Assembly (NCBI GenBank): GCA_965229445.1
Contig: OZ245876.1
Coordinates: 2,418,001 to 2,482,000 of the forward strand
Reading direction: 5' to 3'
DNA length: 64,000 bases
Source: Owenweeksia sp965229445
Lineage (GTDB): Bacteria > Bacteroidota > Bacteroidia > Flavobacteriales > Schleiferiaceae
Shown here: piece by piece, positions 51,915 through 59,102 of the stretch
How positions within the stretch are numbered: position 1 is the first letter of the stretch
Layout of the letters: each line of letters starts with the position of its first letter
The notes under the pieces: generated by a model
Databases searched by the model: none
Told to the model about the DNA's origin: nothing
What the model saw: only the letters and a program-made list of their open reading frames with translations
Made by a program: the position numbers and the translations under genes

Positions 51915-52124
51915 ATGAACACACTTGAATATTATGAAACGATACTGGGCAAAGTAAGCTTTGACGAGAAGCTGTTAAGAAAAGAGTTGGACAAAGCGGT
52001 AAGGAATGTCCGTTGCGGAGATGAACCGGCCCTGCTCGAATGGTGCAAAAAGGAACTCGGCCAAAAATACGCGCGCATCGTGCAAGCGCTGATGCAATCC
52101 AAAAATTGCGAATTAGAACAGTAG
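51915..52124 (+). CDS. Small W-C motif protein, unknown
   Basis: 69-aa soluble, mostly helical protein with no recognised family. A central block LLEWCKKELGQKYARIVQAL resembles LIDWCQSEFGTKWEQIAIAL in the protein at 58865, so the two form a small local family. Cysteines at about 34, 44 and 65 could bind metal. It follows the TRASH lipoprotein by 11 bases and precedes the methyltransferase. Confidence 0.65.
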   Translation: MNTLEYYETILGKVSFDEKLLRKELDKAVRNVRCGDEPALLEWCKKELGQKYARIVQALMQSKNCELEQ

Positions 52125-52146
52125 CCAATTATTAAAACCTAAAGTT

Positions 52147-52821
52147 ATGCACGGAGTTGACACAGGCGGATTTGCCTACGGAATGTGGACAGTAGTACTG
52201 TTCAGCATCCTCATTGTATTATTTCTGTTATTCAGTTTTGTAAAGCCCAAGAAGAAATTTGAATGGCGGTCAATGGGGCTGTTTATCGGGTTTATAGCGG
52301 CACTTTTTACCGAGATGTACGGTATCCCGCTCACCATCTATTTCCTAACCGGATGGTTGGGCAGCAGCTATCCGGTACTCGATCCTTTTTCCCACTCGAG
52401 CGGCCATTTAATCCTCGTGTTCCTGGGCTTGTCCAAGAGTACCCTGGCCATGACCTTACTGCATATCATCACCAACGGTATCATCTTTTTAGGTTTCTAT
52501 ATTATCTATAAAGGCTGGAAGCTGATACACGATGCCAAGGAGGATGAACTGGTAACCCATGGGATTTACGCCCATATCCGCCACCCGCAATACGTGGGGA
52601 TGTGGCTCATCACCGTGGGCTTTCTCATCCAGTGGCCCACCCTCATTACGCTTGCCATGTGGCCTATTTTGATGATTGTTTATTACCGCTTGTCCATGCG
52701 CGAAGAAAGGGATATGGCCAAAAAATTCGAACCGGAATTTAAAGCCTACAAAAACCGGGTGCCGGCATTTATTCCACGCAAGGCAAAGAAAATTGAACAA
52801 TCGAAATATACCAATACGTAA
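52147..52821 (+). CDS. Isoprenylcysteine carboxyl methyltransferase-family membrane protein
   Basis: 224-aa integral membrane protein of the ICMT/PEMT-like superfamily. After four to five membrane segments, the SAM-binding signature GIYAHIRHPQYVGMWLITVG (R-H-P-Q-Y-x-G, about residues 139-158) and SMREERDMAKKF with its Glu pair (about 182-193) are present. Such bacterial proteins methylate unknown small molecules or lipids; copper islands often carry one. A truncated near-copy lies at 54979-55275 after CopB. The C terminus is hydrophilic and Lys-rich. Confidence 0.9.
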   Translation: MHGVDTGGFAYGMWTVVLFSILIVLFLLFSFVKPKKKFEWRSMGLFIGFIAALFTEMYGIPLTIYFLTGWLGSSYPVLDPFSHSSGHLILVFLGLSKSTLAMTLLHIITNGIIFLGFYIIYKGWKLIHDAKEDELVTHGIYAHIRHPQYVGMWLITVGFLIQWPTLITLAMWPILMIVYYRLSMREERDMAKKFEPEFKAYKNRVPAFIPRKAKKIEQSKYTNT

Positions 52822-52838
52822 TCAATAAATTTTAGAAA

Positions 52839-54992
52839 ATGGAAAAACATAAACATCACAAAGACCATGGCCATGATGCTCACAACGAGCACCAACATCA
52901 AGAACATTCAGCAACAAACAAACACGGCCAGGAAGAACACATGGATCACAGTAAAATGGGTCATTCAAAAATGGACCACAGCAAGATGGATCATGACCAC
53001 GGCAGTATTCCGATGGGAATGGCCGGTCACGACCATCACAAAATGATGATTGAAGACTTTAAGAAGCGGTTCTGGCTATCCACCTTGCTCACAATTCCCA
53101 TCCTGATCTTTTCACCCATGATCCAGGATTTCTTTGGGTATGAATGGCTGCTGCCCGGCAACCTCTGGTGGCTTTTTGGCTTATCAAGTATCGTTTATTT
53201 TTGGGGAGGCTGGCCTTTCTTAAAAGGTTTCTTTGATGAGATCAAAGCCAAAGGGCCGGCTATGATGACCCTTATTTCATTAGCCATCAGCGTGGCCTAT
53301 TTCTACAGCTCTGCCACGGTATTCGGTTTGGAAGGAGAAGACTTTTTCTGGGAACTGGCCACTTTGATCGACATTATGCTGCTGGGCCACTGGCTGGAAA
53401 TGAAATCGGTACTGGGCGCTTCCAAAGCCTTACAGTTGCTGGTGAGCATGATGCCTTCCGAAGCGCACCGCGTGAAAGGTGATACCGTGGAAGATGTGAA
53501 ACTGGAAGATCTGGAAAAGAATGACGTCATCCTTATAAAGCCGGGCGAAAAAGTGCCAGCTGACGGCATTATTGTAGAAGGCGAAAGCTACCTGAACGAA
53601 TCCATGCTTACCGGGGAATCCAAACCGGTAAAGAAAGGCAAAGACCAAAAAGTGATTGGCGGCTCCATCAATGGCAACGGTTCCCTGAAGGCCAAAGTGG
53701 AGCATACCGGGAAAGACAGCTATCTGAACAAAGTCATAAAGATGGTGGAGGAAGCGCAGAAGACCAAATCCAAGATGCAAAACCTCTCCGACCGTGCCGC
53801 CAAGTGGCTCACTTATATTGCCTTGTCAGTAGGCTTTGGAACGCTGGCCGTGTGGCTTATCCTCGGTTTCCCTTTTGTATATGGCCTGGAAAGAATGGTC
53901 ACGGTGATGGTGATCGCGTGTCCTCATGCGCTGGGGCTTGCCATCCCGCTTGTCGTGGCTATCTCAACGGCAATTTCCGCCCAAAACGGATTGCTGATCC
54001 GCAACCGTACTGCTTTTGAGGAATCGCGAAAAATATCAGCCCTTGTTTTTGATAAAACAGGAACGCTCACCAAAGGGGATTTTGGCGTTACCCGTATTGA
54101 TGTCGTGGGCGATGAACACAGCAAGGAAGAAGTTTTGCGCCTGTCCAGCGCGTTGGAGCAAAGTTCGGAGCACCCCATTGCGGTAGGCATCATTAAAAAA
54201 GCCAAAGATGATAAAGTGAAAATACCATCGCCCGAAAACTTCAACGCCATTACCGGCAAAGGGGTGGAAGCCAAAGTAGAAGGTAAGGACGTAAAAGTGG
54301 TAAGTCCCGGTTACCTTAAAGACAAAAACATTTCCATTCCCGAAGGTGCTTATAGCAGTGCTGCTGAAACGGTGGTATTTGTCCTTATTGATGATAAACT
54401 GGCGGGCTACATTGCCCTGGCTGATGCCATACGCCCCGAAAGCACTAAAGCCATAAAAGTTTTCAAGGAAAATAAAATCAAAGTGATGATGGCTACCGGA
54501 GACAATGAAACCGTAGCTAAAGCCGTATCGGAAGAGTTAGGGCTTGACGGTTACTTTTCGGAAGTGCTCCCCCACCAAAAAGTGGACATTGTAAAAGATA
54601 TGCAAGGTAAGGGCGAGTTTGTAGCCATGACCGGTGATGGCGTAAATGATGCCCCGGCCTTGGCACAAGCTGATGTGGGCATTGCCGTTGGCTCGGGAAC
54701 AGATGTAGCGGCCGAAACGGCTGACATCATCCTGGTAAACAGCAACCCCCAGGATATTGCCAACCTTATTTTATTCGGGAAAGCCACCTATAGCAAAATG
54801 ATACAAAACCTGGTGTGGGCCACCGGCTACAACGCCTTTGCCATTCCACTGGCAGCAGGCGTATTGTACTCTTCCGGCTTTGTATTGGGACCTGCCGTTG
54901 GGGCCGTTTTTATGTCATTAAGTACCATCATTGTGGCCATCAATGCGCAATTGCTGAAAGGTAAAATGAAGAAAAGCGGTGAAAACAATTAA
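52839..54992 (+). CDS. copB: CopB-type copper/silver P1B-ATPase
   Basis: Inner-membrane ATPase exporting copper or silver, 717 aa. The first ~70 residues are very rich in His and Met (HKHHKDHGHDAHNEHQHQEH; DHSKMGHSKMDHSKM), a typical CopB N-terminal metal-binding region in place of HMA domains. The actuator has TGES (258-261). The membrane metal motif is CPH (361-363) rather than CPC, diagnostic for CopB. The phosphorylation motif is DKTGTLT (Asp405), with SSEHP and GDGVNDAPAL further on. It ends with a helix pair that matches the truncated copy at 20416. It overlaps the following methyltransferase fragment by 14 bases. Confidence 0.96.
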   Translation: MEKHKHHKDHGHDAHNEHQHQEHSATNKHGQEEHMDHSKMGHSKMDHSKMDHDHGSIPMGMAGHDHHKMMIEDFKKRFWLSTLLTIPILIFSPMIQDFFGYEWLLPGNLWWLFGLSSIVYFWGGWPFLKGFFDEIKAKGPAMMTLISLAISVAYFYSSATVFGLEGEDFFWELATLIDIMLLGHWLEMKSVLGASKALQLLVSMMPSEAHRVKGDTVEDVKLEDLEKNDVILIKPGEKVPADGIIVEGESYLNESMLTGESKPVKKGKDQKVIGGSINGNGSLKAKVEHTGKDSYLNKVIKMVEEAQKTKSKMQNLSDRAAKWLTYIALSVGFGTLAVWLILGFPFVYGLERMVTVMVIACPHALGLAIPLVVAISTAISAQNGLLIRNRTAFEESRKISALVFDKTGTLTKGDFGVTRIDVVGDEHSKEEVLRLSSALEQSSEHPIAVGIIKKAKDDKVKIPSPENFNAITGKGVEAKVEGKDVKVVSPGYLKDKNISIPEGAYSSAAETVVFVLIDDKLAGYIALADAIRPESTKAIKVFKENKIKVMMATGDNETVAKAVSEELGLDGYFSEVLPHQKVDIVKDMQGKGEFVAMTGDGVNDAPALAQADVGIAVGSGTDVAAETADIILVNSNPQDIANLILFGKATYSKMIQNLVWATGYNAFAIPLAAGVLYSSGFVLGPAVGAVFMSLSTIIVAINAQLLKGKMKKSGENN

Positions 54993-55275
54993 TCAGGAAA
55001 CTATAAAAGGGTTTTACGCCCATATCCGCCACCCGCAGTACGTGGGGATATGGCTCATCATGGTGGGCTTTCTCATCCAGTGGGTCACCCTCATTGCGCT
55101 GGCCATGTGGCTCGTTTTGATGATTGCTTATTACCGCTTGTCCATGTGCGAGGAAAGGGAACTATCCAAAAAATTCGAATCAGAATTTAAAGCGTATAAA
55201 AATCGGGTGCCGGCATTTATACCTCATAAGAAAAATAAAAGAGAGAACCCAACTGTAATGTACTGGCCTGACTGA
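54979..55275 (+). pseudogene. Truncated copy of the ICMT-family methyltransferase
   Basis: 98 codons. The block GFYAHIRHPQYVGIWLIMVG through SMCEERELSKKFESEFKAYK and RVPAFIPHK repeats the C-terminal third of the gene at 52147, with high nucleotide similarity over about 55006-55232. The N-terminal membrane segments are missing, and its first residues are the overlapping end of CopB. It may be a remnant of a duplicated methyltransferase-CopB unit, though a short product could still be made. Confidence 0.85.
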
Positions 55276-55292
55276 TTTAAACTTTAAAACAA

Positions 55293-56015
55293 ATGATTAT
55301 GAAAAAGACGAAATTAACCCTAATGACCACCGCCATAGCAGCCATAAGCCTGCTGGGCGCCTGTAATGGCAACCAACAAAACGAGCATGGCGATCACGAC
55401 CATGAACATCACGAGGAAATGGAGGCCCGGGAGGGGCACGACCATTCCCAAATGGAAGAACACCACGATGAAATGGAGCTGGAGGAGAACAGGCACCAGC
55501 AACACGAATCCATTCGCGACAATTTTGCCCACCAGGACATCATCATCCTCGATGATCCATACCGAGCCAAGGATGCCGTAAACAGGGAGCTAAAAGAAGT
55601 GGTGAACGCCTACCTGGAAATGAAGAATGCCCTGGTACAGGATGACCCCACCGCAGCCGACCAGGCAGCCACTGAGATGGCCGAAAAAGTGGAGGCCGTG
55701 GACGGCAGCACACTGAAAGGCGAAGGTGAAAATGCCTGGAGCCAGCACGCCTCCCTCTACAGCGATAAACTGGCCGAGATGCAGCATGTGCAGGGTCTGA
55801 AAGAAAAGCGCTCCTACTTCTCCCACATTTCGGAAATCCTGTACTGCACGGTAAAAAGTTTTGGGCTGAAAGACGAAATGGAACTGTACGCCACCTACTG
55901 CCCCATGGCCTTTGACGGAAAGGGCGCTTATTGGGTTTCTGAAACCGAAGAAATCAAAAATCCCTACTTCGGGTCGAAGATGATAAACTGTGGCAGTGTG
56001 AAAGAAGAGCTGTAA
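55293..56015 (+). CDS. His-rich DUF3347 lipoprotein
   Basis: 240-aa lipoprotein; the likely start is the second ATG at 55299 (MKKTKLTLMTTAIAAISLLG), lipobox SLLGAC. A His/acid-rich leader (GDHDHEHHEEMEAREGHDHS) is nearly the same as that of the TRASH lipoprotein at 51370. A DUF3347 domain follows (about 95-240) with the family cysteines in YCPMAFDGKGAYWVS and MINCGSVKEEL. Probable periplasmic metal binding. Its stop overlaps the next start by one base. Confidence 0.88.
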   Translation: MIMKKTKLTLMTTAIAAISLLGACNGNQQNEHGDHDHEHHEEMEAREGHDHSQMEEHHDEMELEENRHQQHESIRDNFAHQDIIILDDPYRAKDAVNRELKEVVNAYLEMKNALVQDDPTAADQAATEMAEKVEAVDGSTLKGEGENAWSQHASLYSDKLAEMQHVQGLKEKRSYFSHISEILYCTVKSFGLKDEMELYATYCPMAFDGKGAYWVSETEEIKNPYFGSKMINCGSVKEEL

Positions 56016-56875
56016 TGATGTCGGAAAAAGTCAAAAATATCACCATCACCAAATACTCCGGTGAAACCGCCCCTTTTGACGCGGATAAGCTCAAGCAGTC
56101 CTTACAACGCTCCGGGGCCGGTGAGGGGGTGATTGACGAGGTGGTGACCCAAATAGAAGGCATTCTCTACGAAGGCATTTCCACCAAAGAAATCTATAAA
56201 AAAGCTTTTTCGCTACTTCGTAAAAAAGCCCGGCCAGCCGCTGCGCGTTACAACCTCAAAAAAGCACTGTTTGAACTTGGCCCCACCGGCTTTCCGTTTG
56301 AACGGTTTATGGCCGAACTGCTAAAAGCAAAGGGGTTCACCACGCAAACCGGGCGACTGGTGCAGGGCCATTGCGTGCAACACGAGGTGGATGTGATAGC
56401 CATAAAGGATGAAACACATTTTATGGTGGAGTGCAAATTCCACAGCGACCAGGGCCGCCACTGCGATGTGAAAATACCGCTGTACATCCAATCGCGCTTT
56501 AAGGATGTAGAGGCTGCCTGGCTCAAGCAGCCCGGGCATAACGTCAATTTTCATCAAGGTTGGGTGGCCACCAATACACGTTTTACCTCCGATGCCATTC
56601 AGTACGGAAAATGTGTGGGCCTGTACCTGCTCAGTTGGGACTATCCTTTTAACAATGCCCTGAAAGAATGGGTGAGCGAGACGGGGAGCCACCCCATTAC
56701 GGCCCTCACCACCCTTACCAAAAAAGAAAAGCAAGAATTATTGGATGCTGGAATTATTCTGTGCCGTGAGATTTATGACCGGCCTGAAAAGATGAAACTT
56801 TTAAAGCTATCTGAAAGCCGCAGGCGCAAAGTGCTGGAAGAAGCCAAAGGAGTATGCCATATTCAAAAACCCTAA
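56015..56875 (+). CDS. ATP-cone and restriction-endonuclease-like (Mrr-type) protein
   Basis: 286-aa protein. Residues ~8-90 are an ATP-cone (ITKYSGETAPFDADKLKQSL and GISTKEIYKKAFSLLRKKAR), the nucleotide-sensing fold best known from ribonucleotide reductases. Residues ~95-210 are a PD-(D/E)xK nuclease-like domain of the Mrr_cat type (FERFMAELLKAKGFTTQTGR; CVQHEVDVIAIKDET; HFMVECKFHSD), with the catalytic Asp and E-x-K intact. A helical C-terminal part follows (KMKLLKLSESRRRKVLEEAK). Not a classical restriction system (no methyltransferase nearby). It may cleave damaged or foreign DNA under ATP/dATP control. Confidence 0.85.
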   Translation: MMSEKVKNITITKYSGETAPFDADKLKQSLQRSGAGEGVIDEVVTQIEGILYEGISTKEIYKKAFSLLRKKARPAAARYNLKKALFELGPTGFPFERFMAELLKAKGFTTQTGRLVQGHCVQHEVDVIAIKDETHFMVECKFHSDQGRHCDVKIPLYIQSRFKDVEAAWLKQPGHNVNFHQGWVATNTRFTSDAIQYGKCVGLYLLSWDYPFNNALKEWVSETGSHPITALTTLTKKEKQELLDAGIILCREIYDRPEKMKLLKLSESRRRKVLEEAKGVCHIQKP

Positions 56876-56886
56876 AATGAATCAAT

Positions 56887-57141
56887 ATGAAAACGAAAGA
56901 AATGCAAAACGGAAAACCCACAGATTTCGAACCTTTTTACAAGATTATGGAAACCGAGCCTCGCAAACTGGAAGAAGCCTTTGAGGTACTGCTGGAGATG
57001 GTGACCTCCGATTCGCAAAGTACCAAAAATGCAGCCCTGATGATAAAAGAAGACTACCCGGAGCTGTACCAAGCCATAGTGGCCTTATCGGTAAAAACCG
57101 ATGAAAATGACAAAGGCCCTGCCTGCTGTGGCGGGCATTAA
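56887..57141 (+). CDS. Small unknown protein with Cys-Cys-Gly-Gly-His tail
   Basis: 84-aa helical, acidic protein not recognised as any family. The end GPACCGGH is notable as a possible metal site. It lies 12 bases after the ATP-cone nuclease gene in the same direction and is probably co-transcribed. Confidence 0.55.
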   Translation: MKTKEMQNGKPTDFEPFYKIMETEPRKLEEAFEVLLEMVTSDSQSTKNAALMIKEDYPELYQAIVALSVKTDENDKGPACCGGH

Positions 57142-57146
57142 AAAAT

Positions 57147-57431
57147 GTGGCAATGAAGGATATTAAACAACTGATTAGCACCATTGAGCAGGCTCACCAA
57201 CACCTGCGGGCAGGAGCGGTGAATGCCGTAAACCGGGCATTGACCACGCGCAACTGGCTAATAGGGTATTACATTGTAGAGTATGAGCAAGAAGGGGAAG
57301 ACAGGGCGCAATATAGCAGCGATTTGCTTGGCGAACTATCAAGGAGCATTAAAATAACTGGACTGTCCGCCCCCGAGCTTTCAAGGTGTCGGCAGTTCTT
57401 TCAAAGGTATCCTCAAATTCTTGAGTACTGA
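57147..57431 (+). pseudogene. DUF1016 (YhcG-like) N-terminal fragment
   Basis: About 92 codons (GTG at 57147 or ATG at 57153) match only the N-terminal domain of DUF1016/PDDEXK YhcG proteins: NAVNRALTTRNWLIGYYIVE, then YSSDLLGELSRSIKITGLSA and LSRCRQFFQRYPQI. Full-length members are about 340 residues with a C-terminal nuclease; here a TGA ends it at Glu-Tyr and no nuclease follows. It reads as a remnant, though a domain-only protein is possible. Confidence 0.75.
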
Positions 57432-57488
57432 CCCAAATATTAGCTCAAAATCACCCTACCGGAAAAAACAAACTCAATATTCAGCATT

Positions 57489-58868
57489 ATGAATAATAAA
57501 ATAAACATCCACTTTCTGGGCGCAGCCGGAACGGTAACCGGCTCCAAGTACCTGATGGAAACCGCTGAAAAGAAAATCCTTATCGATTGCGGCCTCTTCC
57601 AAGGGGTGAAAAACCTGCGCAAGCTCAACTGGGATTACCTGCCGGTAGATGCAAGAACCATAGATGCGGTAATCCTCACCCACGGCCACATGGACCACAG
57701 CGGTTTTTTGCCGAGGCTGATGAAAATGGGCTACCGTGGCCCGGTGTACGGCACGGCCCCCACGTTAGAAATAGCAGAAGTGATATTGCGGGACAGTGCC
57801 AAAATACAGGAAGAACGAGCCGAGCGCGCCAATAAAGAAGGTTTTTCGCGGCACAAGCCGGCCAAATCGCTTTACGATACCGAAGACGTAGAAAAAACTT
57901 TGCCGCTCTTTAAGCGAATACCGCTCGACCAATGGACAGAACTGGGCGACAACCTACGCTACCGCCACCGCTACAATGGACACATCCTGGGTTCTACCTT
58001 TATTGAATTGGAAGTGGAGGGTAAGCTGCTCGTGTTCTCGGGCGACATTGGCCGCACTGAAGACCCGTTGCTACACCCTCCCCAAAAGCCGGAAAAAGCG
58101 GACGTGCTCTTTATCGAATCCACCTACGGCAACCGCAAGCATATCCACGAAGATATCATGCAGTGCCTGGAAGTGCATATTACCGAAACCATTGAAAGCA
58201 AGGGCATCCTGCTCATCCCCAGCTTTGCCGTGGAGCGCGCCCAATTACTGATGTACTACCTCTGGCAGTTGAAGAAAAACAAACGCATCCCCGGCATACC
58301 GGTGTACCTGGACAGCCCGATGGGTGCCAATGTGCTGGATATACTGCACCACAGCAGTGATTGGCACAAGCTGAGTGCGGCTGACTGTAAAGCAATGTGC
58401 AGCGATATAAAAGTGACCGCATCTTATAAAGATACCCTGGAAATTTTACGCGATACCAAGCCTAAAGTGGTGATTGCCGGCAGTGGGATGGTAAATGGGG
58501 GGCGCATTCTCAATTACCTGGAACAGTACAGCTATAAAGAAAGTACCACCATATTACTGGCCGGCTACCAGGCCGAGGGTACCAATGGCCGCCACCTGCT
58601 GGAGGGTGCCGAAGAGCTGAAAATATATGGCAAGTACTACTGCGTAAAAGCAAAGGTAGATGCCCTGCAAGGGCTTTCCGCACATGCTGACCAGGATGAA
58701 CTACTGGTCTGGATGAGCCAATTGAAGGGTGACCCTTCGCGGATATTCATTACCCATGGCGAACCACACCCGGCCGATGCCCTGCGGGTAAAAATCAAAG
58801 ACACCTATGGCTGGGAAGCGGAAGTGCCGCAGCTTTATGAAATCGCCACTATAGAAAACCAAATATGA
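57489..58868 (+). CDS. Beta-CASP MBL-fold RNA nuclease-like protein
   Basis: 459-aa metallo-beta-lactamase-fold hydrolase of the beta-CASP group (RNase J/CPSF73/YsiRNA-like). Zinc motif HGHMDHSG (residues 65-72), then GHILGSTFIEL, FSGDIGRTEDPLL and the beta-CASP insert (about 225-370: SFAVERAQLLMYYLWQLKKN, VVIAGSGMVNGGRILNYLEQ). The C-terminal LSAHADQDEL and FITHGEP complete the active site. Expected activity is endo- or exonucleolytic RNA processing. ATGA overlap with the following W-C motif protein. Why it sits in a metal island is unclear. Confidence 0.92.
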   Translation: MNNKINIHFLGAAGTVTGSKYLMETAEKKILIDCGLFQGVKNLRKLNWDYLPVDARTIDAVILTHGHMDHSGFLPRLMKMGYRGPVYGTAPTLEIAEVILRDSAKIQEERAERANKEGFSRHKPAKSLYDTEDVEKTLPLFKRIPLDQWTELGDNLRYRHRYNGHILGSTFIELEVEGKLLVFSGDIGRTEDPLLHPPQKPEKADVLFIESTYGNRKHIHEDIMQCLEVHITETIESKGILLIPSFAVERAQLLMYYLWQLKKNKRIPGIPVYLDSPMGANVLDILHHSSDWHKLSAADCKAMCSDIKVTASYKDTLEILRDTKPKVVIAGSGMVNGGRILNYLEQYSYKESTTILLAGYQAEGTNGRHLLEGAEELKIYGKYYCVKAKVDALQGLSAHADQDELLVWMSQLKGDPSRIFITHGEPHPADALRVKIKDTYGWEAEVPQLYEIATIENQI

Positions 58869-59098
58869 AAATTATGGACACCTTGAAATCACATCAGGCC
58901 CGGCTGAAAAAGGCTAGCCACAACGAAAAGGAGTTTAAGACAGCTTTGGAAAAAACGGTAGCTGCACTCCCCACGAGCGAACATTCTGAACTTATTGACT
59001 GGTGCCAGTCTGAATTTGGCACGAAGTGGGAACAGATAGCCATAGCACTGGTGCTGCAGGAAAAATTTAAGCTGAACAAAAACCAAAACCAAAAATAA
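58865..59098 (+). CDS. Small W-C motif protein, paralogue of 51915
   Basis: 77-aa helical protein with LIDWCQSEFGTKWEQIAIAL in the middle, aligning with LLEWCKKELGQKYARIVQAL of the protein at 51915. There is one conserved Trp-Cys and a Lys/Asn-rich tail. Family unknown. It overlaps the beta-CASP gene by ATGA, so it may be made together with it. Confidence 0.65.
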   Translation: MKIMDTLKSHQARLKKASHNEKEFKTALEKTVAALPTSEHSELIDWCQSEFGTKWEQIAIALVLQEKFKLNKNQNQK

Positions 59099-59102
59099 TT
59101 CA

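Noticed and set aside
51391..52128. Minus-strand ORF of 245 codons
   Set aside because: Hydrophobic-looking shadow of the His-rich lipoprotein and the W-C protein, which both have paralogues on the plus strand.
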